From positions 124,001-188,000 of the forward strand of contig JAKEKT010000034.1 of the NCBI GenBank assembly GCA_021495925.1: a stretch of 64,000 bases of DNA. The letters are read 5' to 3'. Made by a program: the position numbers and the translations under genes. This stretch comes from Diplodia intermedia (lineage: Eukaryota; Ascomycota; Dothideomycetes; Botryosphaeriales; Botryosphaeriaceae). The notes below the pieces were generated by a model, which did not search any database, was not told where the DNA came from, and worked only from the letters and a program-made list of their open reading frames with translations. Below, piece by piece: positions 1-12,282 of the stretch (positions within the stretch are counted from its first letter, which is position 1; each line of letters begins with the position of its first letter).

Positions 1-434
1 ACATCTACTTCCACTCGGACTTTGCGGGCCTGGGCACCTGCACCATGCCCGCCAGCATCGGCGCCAGCCCGACGCCGGCGACGTACGTCAACGACGGCTG
101 CGAGGTGGCGGCGGCGACGATGCCAGGCGGCGACCGCGTCAAGTTCAACTTGGGCATGACGGCCGTCCACGAGACGGGCCATTGGCTCGGCTTGCTGCAC
201 ACGTTCGAGGGCAACTCGTGCGATGGCCCCGGCGATGGCATTGCGGATACCCCCGCTGAGTCCGTCGCTACCGATAAGTGCCCCGTCGGTAAGGACTCGT
301 GCCCTAATTCGCCCGGCGTCGATCCCATCCGTAACTACATGGACTACAGCTGGGATGAGTGCTATGAGGACTTTACGCCCGGCCAGGAGAAGAGGATGAA
401 GGATCTTTGGGGCCAATTCAGGAACGGGAAGTGA
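1..434 (+). CDS. Secreted zinc metalloprotease, M43 (pappalysin-like) family, 3' fragment
   Basis: Only the C-terminal part is present; the reading frame is open from base 3 and the gene begins outside the window. The fragment reads to a TGA at 432-434. It carries the extended zinc motif HETGHWLGLLH, with three histidines and a catalytic glutamate, followed by a cysteine-rich segment and NYMDYSWD, which supplies the Met-turn methionine of the metzincin clan. This pattern matches fungal extracellular metalloproteases of the MEP1/M43B type, which are normally about 280 residues with a signal peptide. Such enzymes are secreted and hydrolyse protein outside the cell. The N-terminus and promoter cannot be judged. 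The family call is firm; the substrate is unknown. Confidence 0.88.
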   Translation, partial: IYFHSDFAGLGTCTMPASIGASPTPATYVNDGCEVAAATMPGGDRVKFNLGMTAVHETGHWLGLLHTFEGNSCDGPGDGIADTPAESVATDKCPVGKDSCPNSPGVDPIRNYMDYSWDECYEDFTPGQEKRMKDLWGQFRNGK

Positions 435-3400
435 GGCGTGGGGGAGTGTGTCACGGGCGATCTGGTCGAGGTGGAGAGAGAAAAGAGCTGGGGATTTGGG
501 AGGTGATCTGGCGCCCGCGATCGGATTCGATTGGGTCAAGAGGCGTATGTCTGTAGTGTTTCTTGCTGCTTCTTGTCGTTATTATCCTGCTTTCTTCCTG
601 CTTCGGATGCTTGCTCGAGAAACACATTGCATTGGGTGGCCGTTCCCGCCGCCCTGCTCCACGCTCGCTCGCTCGTGTCGATGGTCTTTGGTTCTGTTGT
701 TCATAGGGATGTTGGGGCTTGGGATTATAGATACAGTATACAGCACTAAATATCCGGCTTTTCCCACCAGGTTCCGTTCCGTTCCGTTCCGCAACCATAG
801 GTCTTTCCTCTCTCCAAACCCCCCTCCTCCTTAGCCCATTCGTTGCCAAGATTACCCAATCGGGGAGCCGGGCAAACGTCTTCGGTCCGACCGGTCGATC
901 GAACCACACACCTCATCACCGACACTTTTTCATTCCTTCGCCATCCGCGGCAACTGCTTTCCTCAAGACCGACCCCCGGTTTTCCTGACTAAAAGTATAT
1001 CCTGAGTGCAGTGCCCACTATATTATATTGCCCTGCTGCTCTCCACATGGACCCTCCTTCTCGCCCTCGCTTTCGCGAATGTAGTGAAGGGAAAGAATTA
1101 AATCGGGTCCTTTTCCTCCGTTCGAACGAGGTCAGGCGATGATAAGGACATGGCTTGAGATTTCTTCTCAACCCATCAAGTTTGGGGGTGTGGGGTGGGG
1201 GGTGGCGCGCCGCCCCGGGTCTGGGTCTGTCTGGGCTTCGATGCTGTCGCCGGCGGACGAGGATCATCACTCCTTCTCGCCTTCTCCCTCCAACAACGAC
1301 GACAACGTCGGCGCTACTTCCTACCTACTTGCTCGACGGTGAGTCGGCGGAGTGCCCCTTCGCTAGTGCCGGACGCGAATTGCCCGTTGCGGCGGTTGGC
1401 AGACGACGGGAGCGGGCACCATCCGCGACGACGGCCGCTCCGGGGCAACTGCACCATCGCTGCATGTGCCGAATTGGGAAGTTGGTGTAGAGGTAGGTTC
1501 GAGGCACGGGAGGTAGACAGACAGACCGACCGCTTGGGGGAGGGGGGGAGGAATGCGGGTATGGCCTGGCCTGGCCGGGCCTGGTGTGTGTACTCTTATT
1601 TCTCTACTCACTCCCCTCCCCACGCAACCACACCAATCTCGGAACCCGGGGGTGCGGTAGAATGGGGACTGACCCGCAAGCAACCGCTGTTTCTGCTTTT
1701 CGAAAGAAGTGATGGCGGGTCTTCGGCGTCGAAGGTGAGGACGCGTGGCGGGAGGACGAGCGGGATGCGAGAAAGAGAGTGGGCGCGACAAAGATGGATA
1801 TCAGGCCACTTTGCTTGTGTCTCCTTGGTGGTTGTCTCTTTAACGTTGTGGTGCTCGGCTCTTCCTTCCAGCAACGCAGCGGGTGATACAAGAAATTGGC
1901 CCTCCCACAGGTCGTGCGTTATATTCATGGGTGGTTGAGTTTATGATCTAGACGTAAATATGCGCATATAAAGTTACATTTACGTCCGGACCTTGGGATT
2001 CAACCACGCAGGAATATAATGCACTATCTGTGGGAGCCGCTGTGGCATAACCGCGATGCCGGTGTGTTGTAGAATCTCTTCACGGATGTCTCGCTTCATA
2101 ATGTTTTACCAAGGCGAAGCCTCGCCCTGTCTCGCTTTTCCGCCCGCCTCCGCGTTCCCTTGCCTCTAGATCGACCGGGCTCGGGGGTTTCGTCCACCCC
2201 CGCAACAAAGGAAAAATGTAAGTGTGTACTCCAGTCTTACGTTGTCGTGGCGTGTTTTGTCTCACGTGTAGACTTGGTCGATCATACTGATCAAGTGCAT
2301 TCGGCAAGGGTTCCTGTCTTCGGCATTTAAGCCCGGCGCCGCATGGGCGTTGCGATAGGTTGTTGACTTTGCGCGGGAGTTTCGTCCCGCCGACGCTAGG
2401 TGTTTACCTGCCGCTTCGAGGAATTGGGGTTTGGTGCTGCACCAAAATGCCGCTACTCTTTATCTCCGAAGAAGGTGAGACAAAGTAGGGGTCTGGATCT
2501 CTTCAGGGGTCTGGAACTTCTGGAAGAATCTGTGGGGAGGGGAGTCTAGATTTTTCGGTAAGGATCTGGAGAGGGGTTTGTGGGCCATCATCAGCGCTGC
2601 TTGTCCCGAGAGAACGGATGCTTGAGAAGATATTGCAAGGTTTGTCTTAAGGTAATGGGCTGCGGCGGTCGCTTGCAGCGGTGAGAATGGACAGTAACGG
2701 AGATGACGACGGGCGGGGAGACGGGTAGAGTATGAGAGTGGAGCGCTTTCAGACGAAGGTAAAAGACTGCGATGTCAAAAGGAGTGTATGTCGATGTGAT
2801 TTGATACTTGGGAAGGTATGAACAACGACACCGACCGGGAGCTGAGATCCGTACGATGGTCTCCTGCTGGATGTCCGGACATCAAGTTGTCGCGTCATTA
2901 GGGAACTCGCTTGATTTTACTTGCTTCCATCAGCGCCATCACATGGCTGTGGGGCAAACGCCAGGCGTAACGACGAAGTGACTTCAATGGATATAAATCC
3001 GAGCATCAAAATCCGGCCTACCAAATCAACATGCAAGGCGCACAGCTTCACAACTGAATGACGACTCGGAGACTGCCTTACAAACATCTATAACTGGTCG
3101 TCTCCGCTTGCCACCGGGCAGATTCCAGACAGTATTTTCCGCATATGTGTTCCACTCCTCATCGTCTATACATACTGCTGCATCAAATCATATTCATCAC
3201 TCTCGAAAGCTTTTCAGCATTGTGTACAGATACTGACGCTGGCTTCGTCATAACATGAATTGCCGGAACTGCGATGGAATCAGACGGCTCCGACGACTTT
3301 CCCCAAGAGAAGTGGAACACATCCATCCACTACGACGAGAGCAGTACTCCGTGTCGATGAGGTGGTAAGGGCTTCAGCGTAGGATCTCAGCTTCTCAAAC

Positions 3401-6400
3401 TACGATAGAGATACTTCTCTTTTATAGGTGTGTGAAAAGGCAAAGGCTCGCTTGCTCCTCACTCATCACCTCGTGTCCACAACATTTAGTTGCTTGTGCA
3501 CGAGCGAAGGCATCATCTGTCGGTGTCACACGGTAGTGGAGTGAGAATTGGTGGTTATAAGCAGAGGTTTGTGGAACTACTTACTGCACAATTGACTTCC
3601 TTTCTGCCTTGATGCAGTTCAAACCTACCCAGATCTGCACTTTTTCCGCTCCCGTCTCCGTGGATTTAGAATTTTGAGCTAAGACAAAACCCTCCATCTA
3701 TTTCTACACGATAAGCAATGGTGATGCATTGTGTCAGTACGTAGAAACGCTGCTGTTCATCAGTGTGTATTGAGCACAGCCTCATGCATCATTATTTCCT
3801 GTGAGCGCCTGTGGAGCCATGATGGATATCGCCGAGGCCATTCTCTTGTCCTTGGTCAATACCAAAGCTCGTGCTACAATAGTGGTTCTACGACATTTGC
3901 CGGCCCCAGTGACTGCTATCATTCCCAGAGAGCGATGTGAAGCTTCCACTATGCGTGACCAGTATCGACGCAGCGTAGTGGTATAAACAAGCACATTTTG
4001 ACTTATAAAGTGGTACGACCAATCTTTCCCCTCTCACAAGGTAGCTTCAGCAGCATAATGATGGTGGAGATACACAGATATTCCTTCGAATTGGGATATG
4101 TGTACAAAAACGTGGCAAAGGCATAGCCCCATATGCTCGGAACGGAGTCATTTTGGACTTTTGCAAAAACCCAATCCCAACATAACATGCTACTTGATTT
4201 TTGGACGAATTCCATGGGCCTTTGGCTGTACTTGCTCTCTTGGACGTGAGTGATCGAGCTTTGCGGGGCGATCAGCGCTTTCCACCTGCACGCGGCCAAC
4301 GTGTACGTCACTTCCCTGACATGTCACGGCGGAGGATTATTGAACTCACACGACAGACCCACGGGGGCTGTCTAGAGAACCGCGTCATCTGTACAACTAC
4401 CGGGGTTCAGCTAAAGGTATGGTTTAAATCAGCGCCTCCTTCGTCGAAGATTGATGTGCTTCGCTACGGAATTTGTTGGGAACTAACCTAACTGAAGGTA
4501 GCACAACTACGCACTGTTCCAAGTATAGGACGTCCGATACTGGTGTGTTTGAGTGTCAAATGCTGAAATTTCCGCTTCTATTGTGACATTTCAGGATTGA
4601 TGGCCAGTACCATCAATCGAAATGAATCGGCATCACCGTCGTCCATAAATGATGAGGCTCATACATAATGCTGGATGTTGTCGAAAGTCAACTCTGCCGC
4701 GGAGGTGAGGATAATCAGAACACCAACTAGGCGGTCTTCTCAGCTCACCCAGAACGCTTCTCCCAAGTCAATAACGTCATCTGGCACATTGTTACCAGCC
4801 TTTCCTCCACAACAGGATACCGAAATAAGAACGAACCAACAACCCGGTGGTCCTTATGTACCAAGAAAACGAATTTGACGCAAGGCCACGCGTACCCTCG
4901 CCACATGCATCTCGAGTCATCGCCTGGCTGAAAACTCCATCACATGTCTGCGACCACACCAAGTGCTATGTCGTCCCGTGAGCATGAACCACAGTTGGTA
5001 TGCTGACTACACCAACGAACCTGCACGCGCACCTTTCGCCCATGATTTTCCCATCCCGTGCAGGTGTTGCTTGGCCACCTCATCACGCGGGTCATGTCCA
5101 CTTGGCTCGCCGTGCCTTTGCGGTCGACGCAGAAATCAGCTACATAAGCCCATCCAAACGTTGCATGTCTCTGTCCTTTCCAACATCGTCCACAGTGAAG
5201 ATGCGCCTCTCACTTACTGGGCTGCTCCAGCCCGAAACTCCTTTTCTCCCCGTTCTTCCTTCTCCATTTCACGCGCCAAGTTGCTACCCGGCAATCCGCA
5301 TGGAGAACAAATGCCCGCCATCACCACCACCAGCAGCAGCCAAAAGATCGTTGCTGCACCGCATCATATCCCGGCTTTGATGCCCACCACCACCATCGCC
5401 ACATCTTGATATGTTTCCGCTTGCGAGGAGGACACGCACGCCCTGTGGAAATGACAGTTGGACGATGCTCGGAGTCTGTTCTGAATGTATTTTTCAGAAA
5501 GAACACACACAGTTACGGGGATGAACTCGTTTCCATTCAAGAAAGCCCCCACCTGTGCTGTGAAGAAACGAAGACAAGCTCGGAGCCGTGTCAAGAGAAG
5601 CTTTTGTAGTCGCGCGAGCTGCGGACGCGAGATGGCTGTCACGGGGGTGAAGTGAGATGAGGGCGTAGGATCTCCGCACCTGATGGCAGAGCGGCTGCGC
5701 CAGATAGCAAAAAGGCGGCAGGTGACAAGGCGGACTGCAGATGACGTGCCTCTTCTATTACCCGTGAAGGCGCAGGACTTATCCCGCAGTGAAGCCCACT
5801 CGAGGTCGATTCAGAGGGCAATTGGAGCGAATGTTTGGATGTGAAAATGGGCTTCAGAGCCGCACCGTACTAGACATGAATTTCAAACCCAGTGGAAGCG
5901 GGGTGTAACCTGACGGACTTGCGAAGCGGAAGGGTCCTTTGTGTAATTCGATGTAGCCGGGCAGGAACGTGTTATATTATTCACCGCTTGCTTGCTCCCT
6001 TCCGCCCGTGACGCGAACGAGCGATGTTGTAGAAAGCCATCGCTGCTACACGCGGTGCTGGGGATATGACTATCGTCCAGCTGAAAGCGAACAGTCACCA
6101 AGAGACGTAGGCTTAGGATAAACACCTCGCTTCAAACCACCCACCCCACCAGAAAAGCTTCTCCAAACCACCCGCACATAAGCATGTTTCGCATTCTGAT
6201 ATCTCTCTCATTGGTCTTAACTTTGTATCTCCTCGTTCCTTCGAAAGCCTAGCTCTATAGACTCTCTAATCTCAACAAGGAGAGAAGAACCAACTTTGTT
6301 TCCCCATCTCCCCAATCTGGTCTACGTCCCAAAAAAGAAGTGGAAGATGATAAGCGACTACGTCCAATAGCTAAAGGATGAAGGGAGTAGTCGTCATAAA

Positions 6401-7474
6401 CAAGAAGAGCCAAGACCCCAAAGGAGAACCAACGAGCAAGCAAGGCGTACAGCATCCGAGAGAGAGCAACGGCAGGACAAGTGCGCCGAGAAGGACGGAA
6501 GTAAAAAAATGACGGAAGCAATACCCCAGGATAAGCAACGACGCAACAACACGCACAACACCAACACATAAGAAACACAGTCAGTCAATCACGACAATTT
6601 AGAACAATCTTTTTTCTTTTCTCATCTCTCTTCTCAAAACTTTTTCAACCAAGGTCCAGTCAGGTCCAGGCCGGTCCGTACTGAATCACAAACACCATCA
6701 CCGCCCCCCTTCCACAACGACCAACAACAACAACAACAACAACAACAACCGAAACCGAAACAGCACGCACGCATGCAAACAAAACAACTCGTACAAAAAA
6801 AAGCATCCCACCGCCGCCACGACCATTTCGAAAGCAACAAGAAGAGAGGGTAAAGTTTTACGTTTCTTCATATCACCGCGCTGAACATCAGATGCAGTAT
6901 CCGCCAACGCCGTTGCTTCGAAAGAGAAAGAGAGAAGAAAAAAAAAAGAACAAAAAGACTTCGAAAGAAGAAAAAAAACAACGCCCCGCAGATGCTATCG
7001 TAAGCACGAAAAAGCCGAGCGTCACCCGTGCAAAAGGTTACAGATAAACGAAAGAAGACGATGAGGATGAGGAGAGTGGAGCCGCACGGGTGGCAGCTGA
7101 GATATCAAGACGGCCCGTAAGAGAGAGAGGAACCTCGAGAGGTCCGAGAAAAAAAGAATCAGGGAAGACAGGGATGAGGAGAGGTTCAACTCCATTGATC
7201 AAGCAAGAGTCAGTCTAGTGATAAGCCGTCTTTTTTTGCAAGGATGGGAGGACGAAGGAGAATCGATCAAGGCCAGAAAAGTCGCCAAGGAAATGAAGAG
7301 GAGAAAACGCCTTGGTATGCAAAAACAGTCCGAGAAGAGAAGAAGCACGGATGTACCAAGCCAGCCGCCGTCAAAAAAGCAATTGGCTCGCCGATTGCAC
7401 GCAGTAGCAAAAACGACAACAGTGAATCGAATGTAAAAGAAGCCCAGGCCAAGCGAAATCCAGCAGACTTCCCA
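435..7474. other. Long gene-poor interval (about 7 kb)
   Basis: This lies between the 3' ends of the metalloprotease (+) and the PFK2/FBPase2 gene (-). The open frames in it are short or compositionally biased and match no family I recognise. It contains the first inverted-repeat element (1875-2058), a CAA/AAC microsatellite near 6720-6750 and purine-rich tracts near 6900-7200 that may be the 3' UTR of the downstream minus-strand gene. A 22-codon hydrophobic micro-ORF occurs at 6184-6252 with no other support. Confidence 0.6.
1875..2058. mobile_element. MITE-like inverted-repeat element, copy 1 (degenerate ends)
   Basis: This is a 184-bp near-palindrome. The arms pair CTCCCACAG (1911-1919) with CTGTGGGAG (2028-2036), a GGTGGTTGA segment with TCAACCAC, and GACGTAAATATG with CATTTACGTCCGGA around an AT-rich centre. 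The outer left end (about 1877-1899) resembles the terminal repeats of the copies at 15692 and 48023 (shared AGAAATTG core). No target duplication is seen, so this is probably an older or eroded copy. It has no coding capacity. Confidence 0.65.
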
Positions 7475-9946
7475 CTAGTGGGAATCATCGGGCGCAGGCC
7501 GAGGCTTGTACTCGGGCAGGTGGTCGAACCAATCCGTGGTGGGGTTGTACTGGTACGCCTTGAAGTCGACGCCGTACGGCTTGGGCTCGAGCATGTACAG
7601 CATGCCAAGCGGGCAGTCGATGTCAGCAACCGTTTTGCGGTCGAGGCCAAGGAAGTAGGCGAGCAGGACGCGTGCGATGCTGCGGTGCGTGACCAGCAGA
7701 CAGTGGTCAGTCATGCGCTCAAGCTCAACAATCACCGGGCGAATGCGGTTGATGATGTCGAGATAACCCTCGCCGCCGGGGCCGGGGTAGCGGTAATGCA
7801 GCTTGTTCTTCTTGCGCAGAAGGAACTCGTCCGCATGCTTGTCCCGGATTTCCTCGTACGTCATGCCCTCCATGAAGCCAGCGTTGAGCTCGTCCAGCAT
7901 GCGCATTTGCTTGAGATCAAACTCATCCTCATCGAAGTACTGGGCCGTCTGAATCGCGCGCTTCAACATCGACGTCCACACGCAGAAGCTCTTCTGCGGA
8001 ACGTCATTGTGCGTCATGAAGTACGGGTTCGGCGGCGACATGTCTCCGGGAAGGGGCGGGAAGTGCGAGTTGAGAACCTTTTCACGCTGGTGCTGTTGCC
8101 AAACCTCGCGGTGGTAGTTGATGAACCTGGTCACGGCTTTGCCGTAGCGGTGGCCGTTGGAGCTTAGGTCCGAGTCACCGCCGATCTTGCCCGCGACGTT
8201 GTCCATGGACTCTCCATGTCTCGTGATCCAAATCATGCGAGGTGCCAGGTTGAAGTTCAGGAGGTAGTACACGGCCTGCGCGGCAATGAAGCCTCGGATC
8301 TGATGCGAGATGACCTTTCGGCCAACATCGATCATCTGGACGTAGGCCGTGTTGTTCCTCTCCTCGTAATCTCCGAGCGGGACGTAGGCCTTCTCGTAGA
8401 TCGCCACTCGCTTCTTGAAATCCACCAGGGAAGCGACAGGGTCCTTGTCCTTGTAATCAGGGCCGGAGAGCTTCAGGCGCATGTTCGACTCGAGGAGGCG
8501 CTCATCCTTGCAGAGCGACTCCACAAACATGACGTTGAGCTCGTCACCGCACCTGTCACGGACACGGCGGATGATTGCGGCGCGGCGCTCGAGAGTGCTG
8601 TTCGTAGCGTCCATGATGGCGACAGAACCCGTGCCTTCGATAAGGTAATCCATAGCCTCGTCCAGAGTTTCCATGGCACACTGCTCACGGAGAAGCGCGG
8701 CCTTGCGGTTGCCGGGGTCGAAGAAATTTGCGCCCTGGTCCATGGTCTCGGTGCTGGGCAGCTCCTCGGGCGTTGAGGCCTTGGTCAATTCAGGGAAGGC
8801 GGCTTCCAAAAACTTTTGGTCCTTCTCTTCCTTGGTCGGCTCCCTCATTTCCGCCGGCTTCTCCGCCTGACTCACAGCTTCGCCGTTGACGAAAATTTTC
8901 GCGGCCAGGTGCGGCGGGTCCAAAAGCTGCTTCTGGGCAATGGCACCCTGCGGCGCTGTTGTCGTAATGCTCTGTCTCCGCACAGAGTCTATCGGGCGCT
9001 TCTCAACGCCGGGCGACGGCGCGGGGTTATGGGTGCCTCCGCCTCCGGCAGCAATGCGGCGGCGCTCTCCGACGTTGAAGATGCGCGCCTCGTGCTGCAG
9101 CCAGTTCAGATAACGCGCCATCTTCTTTGTGATGTAGCTCTTGCCACGGGCGGGCAAGCCGACCATGACAATGAGCAGCTTCGCGCCCAGGTCGCGCTGA
9201 GCGATGCGGCCATCAGGAGAGACTTTCGATTTGGTCAGGCCGGGGATGTCGAGAGTCGTGGGCCGAATGCGCGGCGTCGAACTTCCAGAGACGGAGTTCT
9301 GGCGGATGGGCGGACTGTCCATTGTTAGAGTGTTACAGGGTCTCAGGCGGGCAGAAGACGTTGAAAATGATATATTTGATAAGGGCGCAGTGCAGCGAAG
9401 TCGGACCGAGCGCAAATGTGGGTACGGATGATCTCCAGCCACCAGCCATTGGGCGCGGCCCGTGACGTCGTGCCAGTTGATGTAATTGTGGACATGATAG
9501 GACGATCGGGCTTGTCAGGAGTGCTGCACTTACATCCGGGGGCTGCTCGGGGCAGTGGGCATGGGCGTGTCGGACAGGGCATGGCCGACGCCTTGCGCGG
9601 CGAGCGCGTCGCGGAATTGGTGGGCGGCGACGGTCGGCGGCAGCTTCAGGTCGCCATCGTGGGCGTCGTGGGCGCCAGGGGCACGACTGGCATGGTTGGC
9701 GGGGATGCGCGGGCTCTGCGTATGCGGCGGCGGACGGACCGGTAGCTGGCGGGCCGCGTTGGGGTGGTCGGGAGGGTGCGAGTTGCCGTCGAGTCGGTAG
9801 GGCGGGATGGTGTTATTCATCAGAACGGACCTGGCGACGTCGCTGTGGGTAGACTGCTTGCGCAGGAGCTTGCTAGCAATGGGAGGGTCGGTGGTGCACG
9901 AAGGACGAGGGAGATGGTGATCAGATATATCGGTGATTAGCGGCAT
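7475..9946 (-). CDS. 6-phosphofructo-2-kinase / fructose-2,6-bisphosphatase (bifunctional)
   Basis: The enzyme makes and degrades fructose 2,6-bisphosphate, the cytosolic signal controlling glycolysis and gluconeogenesis. I model two exons, 9534-9946 and 7475-9314, joined across a 219-bp intron (donor GTAAGT at 9533, branch CTAAC, acceptor CAG ending 9315). The frame is preserved and gives 750 residues. The kinase has a P-loop GLPARGKSY near residue 190. The phosphatase has the catalytic RHGES (His about 504) and a second histidine in VTHRS (about 681), so both halves look intact. An insert of about 110 residues follows the first kinase helix, as in some fungal paralogues. If unspliced, translation could start at 9322 (615 residues). 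An internal ATG at 9820 is another possible start. The 3' UTR runs into the purine-rich tract below 7474. Confidence 0.9.
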
Positions 9947-10639
9947 GGCGCAAGGATGCGCAGGCGCGAGTCACGCAAAGCTGCGACCTGGCTGTGGGCG
10001 GGTGGCGTGTCGGTAGGGCTGCGCTGGCTCTGCCGGTGCGCAGTGGGTGCTGTTTGGCTGGGTTGGCGGGCGCGGCGCAAAGCCGGTGCGATGCAGTAGT
10101 TTAAGAGCACAAGAGAAAAGTCTGCGCGTGCGTCGGCGGCGTGTCCGGCAGGCAGCAGGCAGAGGCAGGTGGTACCGTGGGCGGGTGGCGGCAGCCGCGT
10201 GCAGTGGTGCAGTGGAAGTTGAGGTCCGGTTGAGCTGGGCCAGGAGGCTGCGGCTTGCGATTTACATATCTACTGACTCTATCGTGACGGCCCGCCTCGC
10301 GGGGCGCTCAGACGGGGCGGCGCCCAGCTGATGGCCGGTGCAGCGAGCGTGGCATTGCCGTTATGCTTGCGACACGCCGAAAGCAGGCGGCTGTGCGTTG
10401 GAAACCCTTCCGCCAGCGCCGGCCAATCATCCGCCCACGCCCTCCTTAGTCGTCCATACTTCGCTGCGGAGCCTGGTGGTAGCTGATCCCCGCCCGTTTA
10501 AGCATGCTCCGTGATGGATTCTTGTCAGCCCGTCGCGGAGTCGTGGGGGCGCCGAGCCAAGCCGTCCGGCGTTTGTTGAGGGTTGAGACCTGGACAATCC
10601 GTCCCTCAGACCTGCCGCCCCGGTTTTCCCTTTCGGGCC
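9947..10639. other. Intergenic, upstream of PFK2/FBPase2
   Basis: This GC-rich stretch lies upstream of the minus-strand PFK2/FBPase2 gene and downstream of the DUF202 gene. It must hold the PFK2 promoter and the DUF202 3' UTR. I see no clear TATA box and no gene. Confidence 0.5.
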
Positions 10640-11117
10640 TCACGTCGATAGCTTCAGCGTCAGGACCAGCAGCGACGCGTACGCCGCCACCGACAGCGCC
10701 GTCAGCACCGACACGACGTTGCCGCTGGTGCGGAACTTCTTGCGATGCAGCCCGTCCTCGCCCACCTCGCTGAAGAACTGCTTGTTGCCGTGCTGCCGCC
10801 GCAGCAGGCTGGTGAACAGCACGCCGGCCCCGTACACGGCGAACAGCGCGCCGATGGAGTAGAACTCGGCCGTGAAGATCTTGAGCACCACCAGCGCGAA
10901 CGAGAACTGGCCAAGCGCGGTGCGGATGTAGGCGCCCTCGAAGGTTCGCTGCGCCGCGCGGATCTCCACGAGCTCGTCGGGCGTCAGGATGACGGAGCGC
11001 GCGCGGTGCAGGCGCAGGTGGTATCTGTCTGCTGCATGTCGGCCCTGGCCAGTCACGGTACATGAGCGCTCCGACACCATCGGTCTTGGCCTGAGCGGGC
11101 GTGCATACCTCGAACAT
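10640..11117 (-). CDS. Small DUF202-family integral membrane protein
   Basis: The recognisable body is 10640-11044, with the conserved segment RAAQRTFEGAYIRTALGQF followed by hydrophobic helices, which is the DUF202 (PF02656) pattern. Three membrane spans are visible: the FSFALVVLKIF region, the FAVYGAGVLFTSLL region and the C-terminal VLTALSVAAYASLLVLTL region. A tiny first exon (ATG TTC GAG, 11109-11117) with a 64-bp intron (GTATGC to CCAG, 11045-11108) keeps the frame and gives 137 residues. Alternatively an ATG at 11080 starts an unspliced 146-residue version. Other acceptors at the nearby GCAGCAG break the frame. Function is unknown; proteins of this family sit in organellar or vacuolar membranes. 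Confidence 0.72.
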
Positions 11118-12282
11118 GGCTGCTATTCGTGGTGTTGAGGCGTCGTCTGTCAAAAAAACGTCGGTGGAGAAGCGCCGGTGCTCAACGGGCGGGCCTCTTT
11201 GTGTCTCGGCGAGTTTCACGTCGAGCAGGCCTGTGCTGCTGCGGTGCCGTGACTATGACTTGTTCTCAGGCTAGAGTCGCGATACACTTTCAGTCAGCTT
11301 CTCCACACCAGACGTCATGCTGCCCGTCCTTCGCTTGCCGCTCGGTACGTGCCTGGCTGCTTCGTGCCGGCGCACAAACTCCGCCCTGCACATCCTCTGA
11401 GGGTCCGGACAGACTTCGAGCACTGCGGGTCTCAAAAGATGCCAAGACCAGCGGTGCGGCGGAACGGCGGGCCACGAGTCGGTCGCTCGCGTCACGGAGC
11501 GGTGGTGCAGAACGCGGAGGTGGCGGACGAGACGGACGGGGCGTACCTTGGGGGCAAAGGCAGCTTCAGGAACGCGCCCAAGGCATTCCAGAGAATCGCA
11601 GAGATGGTCGGGGTTGTGAGAGAAGCGTTGGAGAGGCGCGCTCGGGGAAATGGATCGACGCGTGCCGGTCCAGCCTGCCACGGCAGCATCGACGCGGACT
11701 GTCTTCGTGCCAAGCCAGCTTCACCTCGGCCATGGCACAATCATGTCCAGCTTGTCCCGGCCTGGTCGAGTGGCCCAGTACCTTGCTGCCTTAGTCGCCG
11801 CTTCCATGTGCCGATGCGCCTGGTGCCAGGCACACCTGAGCCAGGGTCTAAGCTACTGCGGGGCAAAACTTGGCAGCACCTCCAGCATGTTTCCGGTGAG
11901 GGCAGCGGCGACAAAGGTCGCCAACCAGCTCTTCCCACAAAGCCCTTTCGTCGTCGCCAGCATGTGAACCCCACTACTTCGCTCCACCCAACACCCAGTC
12001 ACCAAACTCTGCATCTCCGGCGTTGAGGCCTCTCCAGACGCGACCAAGATCTGCACGCGTTCTGCACGCGTCGCACCCGTCACCCCCGCCACCGTCCAAG
12101 TACCTGCCGGTTTGCTTCTTCGCCTCGCGCTCAGGGCCCTGCCGTCCAAGCGCACCATCAAGCAGCTACTAGGCAACCTTGGAAGCCGCGCCCTGCAGAA
12201 CACCCTCAAAATCCTCGACCAAGCACGCGCAGCCCAGCGACGGAACCCGAAAATCAGGCTCAATCTCGAGCACCACATCATT
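11118..12282. other. Divergent intergenic region
   Basis: This region separates the divergently transcribed DUF202 and RNase H1 genes and should hold both promoters. The open frames are GC-driven and overlap on both strands. The frame upstream of the RNase H1 ATG stays open back past 12112 without another ATG. No gene is recognised. Confidence 0.5.

Noticed and set aside
1195..1938. 247-codon plus-strand frame
   Set aside because: Low-complexity, Arg/Ser/Gly-rich translation with no domain, overlapping equally long frames on the other strand; its end runs into the inverted-repeat element.
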